64,000 nucleotides of DNA. It comes from Paenibacillus sp. OV219 (lineage in GTDB: Bacteria; Bacillota; Bacilli; Paenibacillales; Paenibacillaceae). The position numbers and the translations under genes are program-made. Positions within the stretch are counted from its first letter, which is position 1. Each line of letters starts with the position of its first letter. Below, piece after piece: positions 15,875 to 24,586 of the stretch. The DNA is taken from contig NZ_FOCJ01000007.1 in NCBI RefSeq assembly GCF_900110075.1, positions 124,001 through 188,000 of the forward strand, in the 5' to 3' direction. Below the pieces are notes generated by a model. It did no database searches and was not told the DNA's origin. It worked only from the letters and a program-made list of their open reading frames with translations.

Positions 15875-16666
15875 TTATGACAGTTTGAAGCCGTACTTCG
15901 CGAATACCGCATCGGAAGCGTTCGATTGCAAGTAAGCGTAGAAGTCTGCAGCTTCCTTGGCATGCTTCGTTTCAGCAACGATACCTGCAGGATAAACGAT
16001 TGGCTTATGCACGCCTGGAATGATGCGCAGCGCAATCTTTACTTTCTTCGACGTAAGCGCGTCCGTCTTATAGACGAAGCCTGCATCTACGTTGCCTGTT
16101 TCCACATACGTAAGCACTTGGCGAACATCCTTCGCGTAAATCAGCTTGGATTGCAGCGAATCCCACACTTTGCGCGTCGTTAGTGTATCCTTCGCGTATT
16201 GACCGGCTGGTACGGATTCTGGCTGTCCGATCGCGATGTTCTTGATATCTTTGTCCGTCAGCTGTTTCACTGTCGTGAATGCTTTATGGGAATTAGTAGG
16301 TACAACCATAACAAGCTCATTATACAGCAAAGTCGTGCTGCGGCTAATCAATTTCTCTTTTACAAGCGCGTCCATCTGTTTCTGACCCGCAGAGATGAAC
16401 AGGTCGGCTGGAGCGCCTTGCTCGATTTGCTTCTGCAGGGTGCCGGATGCGCCAAGATTGAAGACGAGATCGATCGTTGGATGGCTCGCTTCATAGCTTT
16501 TCTCAATAACTGCAAGACTATCTTTAAGGCTTGCTGCTGCGGATACGAGCAGCTCTGTTTTCTTCGGTGCGGCAAAAGCCGGTTGTGCGACCGTGAGAGC
16601 GAGCAATGCCGCTGGCAATGCAGCTCGCAGCATCATGGAAGAGGTACGTTTCAATTTCAATTTCAT
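15875..16666 (-). CDS. modA: molybdate-binding protein ModA
   Basis: A 263-residue secreted binding protein. The signal peptide ends AQPAFA-AP near residue 32, then LLVSAAASLKDSL, FNLGASGTLQKQIEQGAPADLF and VYKTDAL follow, all typical of ModA. There is no lipobox Cys, unusual for a Gram-positive binding protein, so membrane retention may rely on an uncleaved signal. ATG at 16666 is preferred over the GTG at 16723 because a GGAGTG site and the promoter lie between them. It captures molybdate (or tungstate) for ModB. Confidence 0.9.
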   Translation of the reverse strand: MKLKLKRTSSMMLRAALPAALLALTVAQPAFAAPKKTELLVSAAASLKDSLAVIEKSYEASHPTIDLVFNLGASGTLQKQIEQGAPADLFISAGQKQMDALVKEKLISRSTTLLYNELVMVVPTNSHKAFTTVKQLTDKDIKNIAIGQPESVPAGQYAKDTLTTRKVWDSLQSKLIYAKDVRQVLTYVETGNVDAGFVYKTDALTSKKVKIALRIIPGVHKPIVYPAGIVAETKHAKEAADFYAYLQSNASDAVFAKYGFKLS

Positions 16667-16696
16667 TATGATCTTCACTCCATTCAATCTAGTAGT

Positions 16697-16735
16697 TATG
16701 TAATGTATCGTAACATAGACCACTATGATTTTGAA
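16697..16735 (-). promoter_or_regulatory. modA promoter with overlapping inverted repeat
   Basis: On the minus strand TTCAAA (16735-16730) and TACGAT (16712-16707) are 17 bases apart, with TGT extending the -10. An imperfect 21-bp inverted repeat (16697-16717, arms TATGT and ACATA) covers the -10, a position expected for a repressor such as the HTH-PBP protein encoded at 14144. Confidence 0.5.
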
Positions 16736-16807
16736 TGGTTTATTTTATAAGTAGTGTGGTTTGGTTATGTTTAATGATATTTAGTATGAACGAAGAGGTG
16801 CTTCCGA

Positions 16808-17599
16808 GTGCATTTGCGCAAAACAAAACTATATCTATCGCTTGCAATCGGCATGTTTATGCTCGCAACGCTTACCATAACAGTCGACCAGCTGCTCGTC
16901 TTCAAGAAGGCGGTAGCCGTAGCCTCGATCAGCTCCGCCGATGAGGTTCAAATTCCGGTGCTCTGCTACCATTCGATAACGAACGCGAAGAAGGGTGAAT
17001 ATATCGTCAGCACGGAAACGTTCCAGGCTCAGATGAATTCGCTACACGAGCATGGCTACCGAAGCATCAGCTTAGAGCAATTCGACCAGCTCATGAAGGG
17101 CAAGCTGAAGAATAACGGCAAGATGGTGCTCATCACGTTCGACGACGGCTATCGCGACAACTTCACGAATGCTTATCCGATTTTAAGTAAATATGGGTTT
17201 ACAGCGACGGAGTTCCTCGTTACTAGCTGGGTTGGCGGGGGCAGTTATATGAATTGGAGCGAAGCGGGGGAGCTGTACCGTGCGGGGTGGGACATTATGT
17301 CGCATACGCGAACGCATCCTTATTTGCCGCTGCATAAGGCGAAGGGACAGCGTGAAGAAATTGCCGGCTCCAAGCAAGACCTCGAGAAGCATCTGCCGGT
17401 GCCAGCGAATGTCATTGCATATCCGTACGGACTGCGCAGTGCAGAGACAGTAGATATTGTGGCTGAAAGCGGCTATACGTATGCATTCACATTCGATGAT
17501 GGCATGACAACATCGAAGCAGAATCCGTATCTGCTGAAGCGTCTCTTCATTAAAGGTGAGATGGACCTGCAAGCGTTCGAGCGGAAAATGGCGTATTAG
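16808..17599 (+). CDS. polysaccharide deacetylase (NodB domain), membrane-anchored or secreted
   Basis: A 263-residue protein with an N-terminal signal anchor (YLSLAIGMFMLATLTITV) and a carbohydrate esterase family-4 domain. Motif 1 is TFDDGYRD (two Asp) and motif 2 is SHTRTHP (two metal His). Then AYPYG and a later TFDDG follow. Such enzymes remove N- or O-acetyl groups from peptidoglycan or exopolysaccharide at the cell surface. GTG at 16808 is supported by GAGGTG seven bases upstream. It is divergent from modA. Confidence 0.88.
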   Translation: MHLRKTKLYLSLAIGMFMLATLTITVDQLLVFKKAVAVASISSADEVQIPVLCYHSITNAKKGEYIVSTETFQAQMNSLHEHGYRSISLEQFDQLMKGKLKNNGKMVLITFDDGYRDNFTNAYPILSKYGFTATEFLVTSWVGGGSYMNWSEAGELYRAGWDIMSHTRTHPYLPLHKAKGQREEIAGSKQDLEKHLPVPANVIAYPYGLRSAETVDIVAESGYTYAFTFDDGMTTSKQNPYLLKRLFIKGEMDLQAFERKMAY

Positions 17600-17624
17600 G
17601 GGCGCAAAACGGCGGGGGAGTAGA

Positions 17625-17867
17625 TCCGACTCTCAGAGCCCCAAGCCCCGCCAAAATGATGGCTTGCAACTCTGAGAGTCGAGAAAGACGACTCTCAGTC
17701 CGTAAACAGCCGCAGTTCAGCTCCGAGAGTTCGGAAATCCGACTCTCAGAGCCCCAAGCCCCGCCAAAATGATGGTTTGGAACACTGAGAGTCGAGAAAC
17801 GCGACTCTCAGTCCCAAAACAGCCGCAGTTCAGCTCCGAGAGTTCGGAAATCAGACTCTCAGAGATC
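17625..17867. repeat. 113-bp tandem repeat with internal hairpins
   Basis: Two full units and part of a third, period 113 bp (units begin at 17625, 17738 and 17851), nearly identical. Each unit has several copies of GACTCTCAG and its complement CTGAGAGTC, including a hairpin GAGAGTCG - seven bases - CGACTCTC. No reading frame makes sense. The array fills the gap between the deacetylase and GbsR-type genes (convergent ends) and could also act as a terminator. Confidence 0.8.
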
Positions 17868-17890
17868 AGTTATCCTACGATGTTGTGCTC

Positions 17891-18454
17891 TTAATCGTCC
17901 CCGATTTGCTTACCATCAAAGAACTGACCTTCCTGCAGCTTGTCCACGAACTGCTGCAGCCATTCGTAATAGCGGACGGCGTGCCGGAGTTTGTGCAAGT
18001 CCTGTAAGCACAGCTTCCGCTCCTCTTCGCTCGTCTCAAGTGCAAGAATCGTCTCCGACAACGGCTCAATGACTGGCTCAATCGCGGTCTTCATCACATC
18101 AATCTCCCGCTGCAGCTTCGAGGCGAAGAATAGCTGAAATGCTTTGAAGAAGTCGGTTTCCGCCGTGTAGAGGTCTTTGCGATCGGCTTTCTCGCCTAGC
18201 TTGGACACCATCTTGGAATCCATCAATGAACGGACGGCATAGCTCATGTTGCTCTTGCTCATATTCATGCTGCCTTGCATCTCATCGAGCGTCATCGGCC
18301 GATCCTCGAAGAATAGGATGCCATATAATTGACCGAATGAATAATTAACCCCATATAAGTCCATCGTCTGGGCAATCGCATCAATGACCTGTGCCCGAAT
18401 TTCCTCGCGCTTTGAGCTAGGCTCTTTCATTTTCCCCGAAGTCGCTTTCTTCAT
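17891..18454 (-). CDS. GbsR/MarR-family transcriptional regulator
   Basis: A 187-residue winged-helix regulator matching the GbsR group: VNYSFGQLYGILFFEDRPMTLDEM, then the recognition region MNMSKSNMSYAVRSL, then a helical dimerisation tail. GbsR proteins of Bacilli repress choline/glycine-betaine genes, but no betaine genes are present here. ATG at 18454 follows GAGGGG. The upstream 200 bases contain TTCAATA-type palindromes that may be its own operators, and a phosphatase gene diverges from it. Confidence 0.82.
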   Translation of the reverse strand: MKKATSGKMKEPSSKREEIRAQVIDAIAQTMDLYGVNYSFGQLYGILFFEDRPMTLDEMQGSMNMSKSNMSYAVRSLMDSKMVSKLGEKADRKDLYTAETDFFKAFQLFFASKLQREIDVMKTAIEPVIEPLSETILALETSEEERKLCLQDLHKLRHAVRYYEWLQQFVDKLQEGQFFDGKQIGDD

Positions 18455-18478
18455 CTTATACCGCCCCTCACGAAACCG

Positions 18479-18614
18479 TTCAATTAAATGGAATTATACC
18501 AAACCAATAAGAAGAATGGCAGTCACCTTGAGACTAACGTTCAATAAATATTGAATTCACATATAATATCACGATTTAACGAATTAAAACCTAATGTATT
18601 AAAAAAATATTGAA
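18479..18614. promoter_or_regulatory. cluster of TTCAAT...ATTGAA palindromes (candidate GbsR-type operators)
   Basis: A near-perfect palindrome TTCAATAAATATTGAA lies at 18540-18555, an imperfect copy at 18479-18493 and a half site at 18607-18614. They lie between the divergent GbsR-type and HAD genes in an AT-rich stretch, where dimeric winged-helix repressors would bind. Confidence 0.4.
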
Positions 18615-18663
18615 TGTTGGATGTTCCTTCGCTTATAGTTAGTGAAAAGAGGAGGGAAATGGT

Positions 18664-19452
18664 GTGGCGAATTTAACAGCAGCAGGTGTAACCTATCCGA
18701 TAAAGGCGATTCTGTTCGATAAGGACGGAACGCTCATCGATTTCATTTATACATGGGGCAAGTGGAGCGAGCATATGTTTGCCGAATTTGCGAATCAACT
18801 GAAGGCACGAGAACTGCCGCCTATTAGCGCAGACATTGCAACGCTCTGGGGCACGCGCCAAGATGGCGATGCTATTGTCGATTATGACCGGAACGGCCCG
18901 CTCGCGATGGGCACAATCGAGGATTTGGCTGCCATCCTGGCATGGCAGGGATATCTGGCAGGTATGTCTTGGGCGGAGGCGAAGATCGCCGTGCAGCAAT
19001 GCAGACAGCATGCGGATCAGCAGCTTGAAGCCGCACGTGCATCCAAAGCGTTGCCTGGCGTAGTCGAGTTTCTGGCGCAGTGCCGCGAGCAAGGGCTGAA
19101 GCTAGCCGTCGTGACGGCAGATGAAACAGCCCCCGCGGTGAAGCATCTGAAGTGGCTCGGACTAGACTCCTATTTCGACGCTATCATTGGGACGGACCGC
19201 GTGGAGCGGGGCAAGCCGTTCCCGGATATGGCTTTGCTCGCTTGCCGCGAGCTGGATATTCAGCCCTCGGAGGCGGCGGTCATTGGCGATACGAATGGCG
19301 ACATGCGCATGGCTGATCTAGCCGGAGCGGCAGTTGCGATCGGCATCGCTCCAACGAGTGGGGCTGCTGCTGCATCCAAGCTACCTGATGCGGACGCTAT
19401 CATTATTACCTATGATGAGCTGAGGTTCGCTCATGACGCGGATGAAAGGTGA
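18664..19452 (+). CDS. HAD-superfamily phosphatase (phosphoglycolate phosphatase-like)
   Basis: A 262-residue hydrolase with HAD motifs in order: LFDKDGTLIDF near residue 18 (nucleophile and acid Asp), LAVVTADE (motif II Thr), KPFPD (Lys) and VIGDTNGDMRMADLAG (motif IV). A helical cap lies between motifs I and II. GTG at 18664 follows GGAGGG; the ATG at 18659 runs into a stop. It starts a tight run with the SMR and phosphoesterase genes. The substrate is unknown. Confidence 0.85.
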   Translation: MANLTAAGVTYPIKAILFDKDGTLIDFIYTWGKWSEHMFAEFANQLKARELPPISADIATLWGTRQDGDAIVDYDRNGPLAMGTIEDLAAILAWQGYLAGMSWAEAKIAVQQCRQHADQQLEAARASKALPGVVEFLAQCREQGLKLAVVTADETAPAVKHLKWLGLDSYFDAIIGTDRVERGKPFPDMALLACRELDIQPSEAAVIGDTNGDMRMADLAGAAVAIGIAPTSGAAAASKLPDADAIIITYDELRFAHDADER

Positions 19453-19459
19453 GGCGAAG

Positions 19460-19786
19460 ATGGGCTGGATATTACTAGCGATTGCGATTGCACTTGAATT
19501 GTCGGGGACGATCTCCATGAAGCTGTCCGAAAGCTTCACGAAATTGGTTCCGTCGGTGCTCATGTTCGTCTGTTATGCTGCGAGCTTCACGCTCATTAAC
19601 TATGCGCTCGGCTATTTGCAGGTGAGTGTCGTGTACGCCGTATGGTCGGGTGTCGGCATCGTGCTGATTACGTTGGCGGGCTATTTTATTTTTGATGAAC
19701 GGCTTCCGATTTCTTCGGTTCTGTGGATCGGTGTCATTCTAGTCGGAGTGATCGGGCTCAAAGTCACAAGCAACGGAGGGGGATAA
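19460..19786 (+). CDS. SMR-family small multidrug/guanidinium exporter
   Basis: A 108-residue protein with four membrane helices, the essential Glu13 in helix 1 (LAIALELSG) and YAVWSGVGIVLI in helix 3, the usual size and motifs of EmrE/SugE relatives. ATG at 19460 is preferred over 19433 because GGTGAGG precedes it and it avoids overlap with the HAD gene. No second SMR subunit is adjacent, so it probably works as a homodimer. Confidence 0.88.
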   Translation: MGWILLAIAIALELSGTISMKLSESFTKLVPSVLMFVCYAASFTLINYALGYLQVSVVYAVWSGVGIVLITLAGYFIFDERLPISSVLWIGVILVGVIGLKVTSNGGG

Positions 19787-19791
19787 GTAGG

Positions 19792-20637
19792 GTGAATAGT
19801 AGAGATGATAAGCTGCTGCTGTCGTTCCAGGTCATCACGGATACGCATATTGTGGCAGACATGGAGCATGAGCATAATCGGAATTTGGACCGTGCGCTAA
19901 AGGATATTGCGGCGAATGCGCCGGAGAGCAGCGGTATTATGCATGCTGGCGATGTGACGGATAGCGGCGAGTTGGTGGAGTATGAGACGTTTCGACGGAT
20001 TTGGCAGAGCAATCAGGTAGGGCTGCCGCCACTGTTCGTGACCAGCGGTAACCACGATATCTGCGACGATTGGCAGCGGTGCATTCCTCTCTTCATGTCG
20101 CAGACAGGGATGACAGGCATGTACCATGATCACTGGGTTCACGGGTATCATTTTATATTTCTCGGGACCGAAGAGGGTATTGGTCTGTACTGTACGCTGT
20201 CGGATGAGCAGCTGTCTTGGCTTGACACCAAGCTCGGTGAAGCGGCTGCACCGGATAAGCCGGTATTCGTCTTCCTGCATCAACCGCTCAAAAATACGGT
20301 GGCGGGCTCCTTGGAGGCGCAGAACTGGTACGGCGTTACACAGGACGAGGAGCTGAAAGCGGCGCTGGCGAAGCATCGGCAAGCCATCATGTTTACCGGA
20401 CACACACACTGGGAGCTTGATGCTCCGCATACGTATTTCGATGGTGGCGGCGCGCTACCGGCGATGTTCAACGCAGCATCGGTTGCTTACTTATGGACTG
20501 ATGAGGATGAGCATAAGGACGGCAGCCAGGGCTTCTATGTTGAGGTGTACGCAGACCGGGTGCTCGTGAGAGGAAGAGACTTCGAACGCGGCGAATGGGT
20601 GGAAGGTGCACGGTTTGAAGTGAAATGTGGAGCTTGA
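19792..20637 (+). CDS. metallophosphoesterase (Icc/CpdA-like)
   Basis: A 281-residue calcineurin-type phosphoesterase with the full metal motif series: DTH (17-19), HAGDVTD, TSGNHD, FLHQP and TGHTHWE. GTG at 19792 is chosen because GGAGGGGG lies upstream; an earlier in-frame start would run far into the SMR gene. It is five bases after SMR in the same transcription unit. No signal peptide is seen, so it acts in the cytoplasm on an unknown phosphate ester or cyclic nucleotide. Confidence 0.85.
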   Translation: MNSRDDKLLLSFQVITDTHIVADMEHEHNRNLDRALKDIAANAPESSGIMHAGDVTDSGELVEYETFRRIWQSNQVGLPPLFVTSGNHDICDDWQRCIPLFMSQTGMTGMYHDHWVHGYHFIFLGTEEGIGLYCTLSDEQLSWLDTKLGEAAAPDKPVFVFLHQPLKNTVAGSLEAQNWYGVTQDEELKAALAKHRQAIMFTGHTHWELDAPHTYFDGGGALPAMFNAASVAYLWTDEDEHKDGSQGFYVEVYADRVLVRGRDFERGEWVEGARFEVKCGA

Positions 20638-20737
20638 TTGGATATTGCAGCATGAGCGAGAGGTCGCCAACCCGTCACCTCTTTGAGGCTTGCAACCTTA
20701 CCCGCGCCTTCGCCGTCTTTGGTGGCAAGGGGGGACG

Positions 20738-21229
20738 ATGATGCGTGAGAGAGGGTTAATGGCATTCATTATTTTGATTATGCTCGGCTGTGCGTTTTAT
20801 GGAGGCTATATTGTGGGGAACTACGGCATAGAGGAACAGACTGAGAAGCAAGCACAAACGGTGCAGGCTCAGTGGATCAAAGAGGGCGAACCACCGATGC
20901 CGGCTGTTTCCGTGGAAGGGGTTCCGATGAAGGTGAAGCTTGGCGGCTACACTTGGTGCAAACCAGCAGGAGCGGATACTGCAAGCTGCCAAAGCGTAGA
21001 TGCCTCAATCGCACAGATGGAGCCAGTCGTAGCGAAAGGCGGCTCGCAAATCCAAATCGAAGCGCCGGAGCGGATCAAGGAGCTGACGTTGATCAACATG
21101 AGCAAAGGGTTCGAAGGTGATTCGTACTACGTCCCGAAGGCTAAGGGCATCTACGAGTACAGCATCCACTGCGAATGGTTTCTGGACCAAGGGAGTGCGG
21201 AGTATTATTTTGAGATTAAGGTAGAGTGA
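20738..21229 (+). CDS. hypothetical membrane-anchored protein
   Basis: A 163-residue protein with one N-terminal membrane segment (LMAFIILIMLGCAFYGGYIVGN) and an extracytoplasmic region with two Cys (CKPAGADTASC). It ends in a beta-rich part (KGIYEYSIHCEWF). The Cys after MLG is a poor lipobox. ATG at 20738 follows AAGGGGGGAC. I do not recognise the family. It is the last gene before the convergent SNF2 operon. Confidence 0.65.
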   Translation: MMRERGLMAFIILIMLGCAFYGGYIVGNYGIEEQTEKQAQTVQAQWIKEGEPPMPAVSVEGVPMKVKLGGYTWCKPAGADTASCQSVDASIAQMEPVVAKGGSQIQIEAPERIKELTLINMSKGFEGDSYYVPKAKGIYEYSIHCEWFLDQGSAEYYFEIKVE

Positions 21230-21260
21230 AGAGGTCCAGTAAACCAGCTACCGTTAACAA

Positions 21261-21308
21261 CAAAAAAGTGCCCGAGAGGAAGCCTTAATGACCTCTTTCT
21301 CGGACACT
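21261..21308 (-). terminator. terminator of the SWIM-SNF2 operon
   Basis: AAGTGCCCGAG at the left pairs with CTCGGACACTT at the right around an inner stem. Read on the minus strand, the stem is followed by TTTTTT, so it stops transcripts from 26220 down to 21357. Confidence 0.8.
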
Positions 21309-21356
21309 TGGGAGGCACCCATCGAGGCGGCCTTCCCTATGCAAGCAACTATACAA

Positions 21357-24300
21357 TTAACTATCCATAATATCACGCCGCAGCGTGAACAAGTCCTTCA
21401 GCGCATCAGTCGACAGCTCGGTAATCCAGCCTTCTGAGCTTGTGATGACGTTGTCACTCAGCTGCTGCTTGTTCACCAGCATCTCATCAATCCGCTCCTC
21501 CAGCGTGCCGAGCGAGATAAACTTATGCACCTGCACATCGCGGGTCTGGCCCATCCGGTATGCGCGGTCCGTCGCCTGATTCTCAACCGCAGGATTCCAC
21601 CAACGGTCAAAATGGAACACATGGTTAGCCGCCGTTAGATTGAGCCCGACACCGCCCGCTTTGATGGAAAGAATGAATATATTCGGCTGTTCATCCGCTG
21701 GCAGCGTCTGCGCTTGGAACTGATCGATCATCCGGTCGCGCGCCGTCTTCGACGTGCCGCCGTGCAAGTAGAGCACTTTCTCCTGCAGTTCATGCGCCAG
21801 CACCCGCTGCAGCATTTGCCCCATGCCAATATACTGCGTGAAAATCAAACACCGCTCGCCTTCCTCCCGCAGCTCCCTCACCATCGCAAGCAGCCTCTCC
21901 AGCTTGGCGGAGCGGGTGATGAGCGACTCGCTCTCGAACTCGCCATTTTCGCTAACTTCAGGAATCGCTTCCTTCGTCAGCAGCATCGGATGATCGCAAA
22001 GCTGCTTCAACTGAGTCAGCGCTGAGAGAATCGCACCTTTGCGCTCAATGCCTTCCTTCTTCGACACTTGCTCCATCAGCTCATTGACGGTCTGATCGTA
22101 GAGAGCCCCTTGCTCAGCGGTGAGATGGATGTACGTCTTCATCTCATTTTTATCCGGCAGGTCGAGCTGGATCGAAGGATCCTTCTTCTTGCGGCGCAGC
22201 ATGAATGGCTTCACGAGCTTCTGCAGCTCCTGCGTCCGCTCCTCGTCGTGTTCCCGCTCAATCGCCTGCGCGAACTGCTCATTGAAGCTTCGCGAGCTGC
22301 CCAGATACCCTGGATTAATGAAATCATAGATCGACCACAGCTCAGACAGCCTGTTCTCGATCGGCGTACCTGTCATCGCAATGCGGTGTTTGGCGCGGAA
22401 GCTGCGCACAGCCACAGATTGCTTCGTTCCTGCATTCTTAATGTTCTGAGCTTCATCTAGGCAGATCGCCGACCAATGGAAGGAGCTGATCGTCTCTTGA
22501 TCAAGCGCGGCTGTCGCGAAAGAGGTGAGCACGATGTCAGCCTCAAGCGAAGCTTCACAGAACGGATCGCCAGTGAGCCTTCTGTTACCGTAATGCAGCA
22601 TAATACGCAGCGATGGCGCGAATTTGCGGAGCTCTTTCTGCCAGTTGCCGAGGACGGAAGTCGGACAGATGAGCAGGGCAGGACCTCGCGCGCCTCCGTG
22701 ATCCGCTTGCTCCTTCACATGGAGTAAATAGGTAATGAACTGAACGGTTTTGCCAAGGCCCATATCATCGGCGAGGCAAGCACCAAGCCCGAAGCGGCGC
22801 AGAAAAGCAAGCCATGCGAAGCCGTCCCGCTGATAGCTGCGCAGCTCAGCCTGCAAACTAGCAGGCACTTCTACCGCAGGCCACTCGGACTGCTGCGTTA
22901 ACTGGGCTATGAGCTTCGTCAAATGGTCATTCAGCTCGACTTCAAGCTGGATTTGCTCTTCGGAGCGCTCATCCTCACCTTCATTCGAAGCCTTCTCCTC
23001 ACCATTCGCTTTCCGAGGCCACTGGCCGCCGTTACCGCTAAGCAAATGCAACTGAAGTACCTCTTGGAACGACAAGCCATTCTTCTTGTTAACCCGCGCC
23101 ATCGCGCTGCGGATCTGTGCAATGAGCGCCGGGTCAAGCGGCACCCATTCGCCGCGGAATCGGACGAGCCGCTCGCCGCGGGCGATGAGCTCGGCGAATT
23201 CCGCCTCAGTCAGGTCGCTGTCGCCAATCGCAATTCGCCAGTCAAAATCAATGAGAGAGTCGAGTCCGAACAGCGAGCCACTGCCGCCTTTGCCGCCTTT
23301 GCGCTCTTCCTCGCCGGAGCGGACTTTCGCCCGCAGGCGCGGTTTGCGCTTGCTCGCTGCTTCCCACCAGCCCGGAAGCAGCACCTGCCAGCCAGCCGCA
23401 AGCAGGCGCTGGCTGTCTTCAGTCAAGAACTGCCACGCCTCGGTATCTCCGAGCGGGCTGTTCAATAAATCGCTGCCGCCGCCGGCGAGACGCGCTGCAG
23501 GCAAATTCGCCTGCAGCTGCGATAGCCACGCGGCGGACCGCTCATGCACGTGCGCCGACCATGGCGCCGGCCACGAACCAAGCGCTTCGCCGGCGAGCGT
23601 TAGCCGCGCCGACGCAAGCATGGAAGGCTCGTGCCGATCTTGCAGCACGAGCTGAAGGCGCCATGCTTCGCTCTCGCCGCCTTCTTCGAGGCTCGGCTCC
23701 AGCAGCTGCAGCAGCGGCCGGAACGGCGCTGTGTCGGCCTTCCAGCCGATGGCGACGAGCCATGAACGCGCGTCCATGCCCGCCGCTGCAACGCCACCGT
23801 GCTCCCGCGCGAATAGCAGCGGATAATCGCGGCGCAAATCCGCGGCCGCTTCCTCGCTGCCAAAGTGGCGCTCGAACACGGCTGCGGAGAACGCCGCGCG
23901 AAGCCCAACTGCGAAGCCGCCATCATCGCCGCTGTTCCAGCTTCCGCTTTTGCCATGCCCGTCGCCATCATCGCCACTGTTCCAGCTTCCACCACCGCCG
24001 CCGTTCTTACCGGGCACATCCAGTGCCTTCCGCAGCTTCGCCACCGAGGTGGCTTCAAGCGCTCCTTCGTCCCAAGTCCACGCTAGCTTTCCTTTGCGGA
24101 AAGCAGCAAAGCTTGGAACGATGGAGCGCGCATCGATGCTCGCGGAAACAAGCGGTGCCACCTCCGCCAGCTTCGCCGCGTCGCCTTCCCATACCCATTC
24201 GATATGAGTGAGCAAATGCCGCTCAGCGAAGAATGGAATGACCTGCTCCGAAGGGAGGACGACAAGCTCCAGCTCCTGTACTTTCTCGATCTCCAGCTCG

Positions 24301-24455
24301 GTGCCATAGAAGGAAGGCTCGTGCCAAGTAAACAACCGCTGCTTCACCGTCATCCCCGGCACGTACCCGCCACTTTGGCTAACGCCATAGATGAGCGCAT
24401 CGCCATGCTCGGTCAAACTCACTTGAATAATTATCGTGTCCGTATACGTACTCAT
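21357..24455 (-). CDS. SNF2-family ATP-dependent helicase-like protein
   Basis: A 1032-residue protein. The N-terminal ~480 residues match the bacterial SNF2-associated region. The motor begins with QRDGFAWLAFL, Walker A DDMGLGKT, Walker B LDEAQ, TGTPIENRLSELWSI, then the second RecA lobe (LIFTQY, GGVGLNL, DRAYRMGQ). It has no SWIM finger of its own; a SWIM protein is encoded just upstream. A Gly/Ser-rich insert near residues 150-185 carries a repeated SWNSGDDG. ATG at 24455 overlaps the stop of a small ORF (ATGA). Function probably in nucleoprotein remodelling; the partner is unknown. Confidence 0.9.
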   Translation of the reverse strand: MSTYTDTIIIQVSLTEHGDALIYGVSQSGGYVPGMTVKQRLFTWHEPSFYGTELEIEKVQELELVVLPSEQVIPFFAERHLLTHIEWVWEGDAAKLAEVAPLVSASIDARSIVPSFAAFRKGKLAWTWDEGALEATSVAKLRKALDVPGKNGGGGGSWNSGDDGDGHGKSGSWNSGDDGGFAVGLRAAFSAAVFERHFGSEEAAADLRRDYPLLFAREHGGVAAAGMDARSWLVAIGWKADTAPFRPLLQLLEPSLEEGGESEAWRLQLVLQDRHEPSMLASARLTLAGEALGSWPAPWSAHVHERSAAWLSQLQANLPAARLAGGGSDLLNSPLGDTEAWQFLTEDSQRLLAAGWQVLLPGWWEAASKRKPRLRAKVRSGEEERKGGKGGSGSLFGLDSLIDFDWRIAIGDSDLTEAEFAELIARGERLVRFRGEWVPLDPALIAQIRSAMARVNKKNGLSFQEVLQLHLLSGNGGQWPRKANGEEKASNEGEDERSEEQIQLEVELNDHLTKLIAQLTQQSEWPAVEVPASLQAELRSYQRDGFAWLAFLRRFGLGACLADDMGLGKTVQFITYLLHVKEQADHGGARGPALLICPTSVLGNWQKELRKFAPSLRIMLHYGNRRLTGDPFCEASLEADIVLTSFATAALDQETISSFHWSAICLDEAQNIKNAGTKQSVAVRSFRAKHRIAMTGTPIENRLSELWSIYDFINPGYLGSSRSFNEQFAQAIEREHDEERTQELQKLVKPFMLRRKKKDPSIQLDLPDKNEMKTYIHLTAEQGALYDQTVNELMEQVSKKEGIERKGAILSALTQLKQLCDHPMLLTKEAIPEVSENGEFESESLITRSAKLERLLAMVRELREEGERCLIFTQYIGMGQMLQRVLAHELQEKVLYLHGGTSKTARDRMIDQFQAQTLPADEQPNIFILSIKAGGVGLNLTAANHVFHFDRWWNPAVENQATDRAYRMGQTRDVQVHKFISLGTLEERIDEMLVNKQQLSDNVITSSEGWITELSTDALKDLFTLRRDIMDS

Positions 24456-24586
24456 GGCAATTGCACTCCTCTCCGGAGAGGTATCACTGTCATGTCTCTA
24501 TGTCTCAAGTTTGCTTTATAGCTACTCGCATCGCCATGCTCAGTCAGTATTACGTTTGTCCCTATCTTTCTGTTGTCCATACTCAC
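24452..24586 (-). CDS. 44-residue ORF duplicating the SNF2 N-terminus, coupled to both neighbours
   Basis: GTG at 24586 overlaps the stop of the SWIM gene (GTGA) and has GGAGGG eight bases upstream. The TGA at 24454-24452 overlaps the SNF2 start (ATGA). The product, beginning (M)SMDNRKIGTNVILTEHGDA, resembles the SNF2 N-terminus, where VSLTEHGDA occurs at the same distance from the start. The DNA is also similar around the ribosome site and the GAGCATGGCGATGCG core. It looks like a partial tandem duplication of the 5' end of SNF2. Whether the peptide itself matters, or only passes ribosomes on to SNF2, is open. Confidence 0.5.
   Translation of the reverse strand: MSMDNRKIGTNVILTEHGDASSYKANLRHRDMTVIPLRRGVQLP

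Noticed and set aside
15189..16666. Sulfate or tungstate (CysT/TupB) importer
   Set aside because: ModA/ModB motifs and length fit molybdate best; tungstate cannot be excluded but the family call stands.
17625..17867. CRISPR array
   Set aside because: The repeats are 113-bp tandem units without unique spacers, and no cas genes are present.
22923..24211. Several plus-strand open frames of 100-216 residues
   Set aside because: They overlap the SNF2 gene, are Arg/Ala/Ser-rich and lack motifs or ribosome sites.
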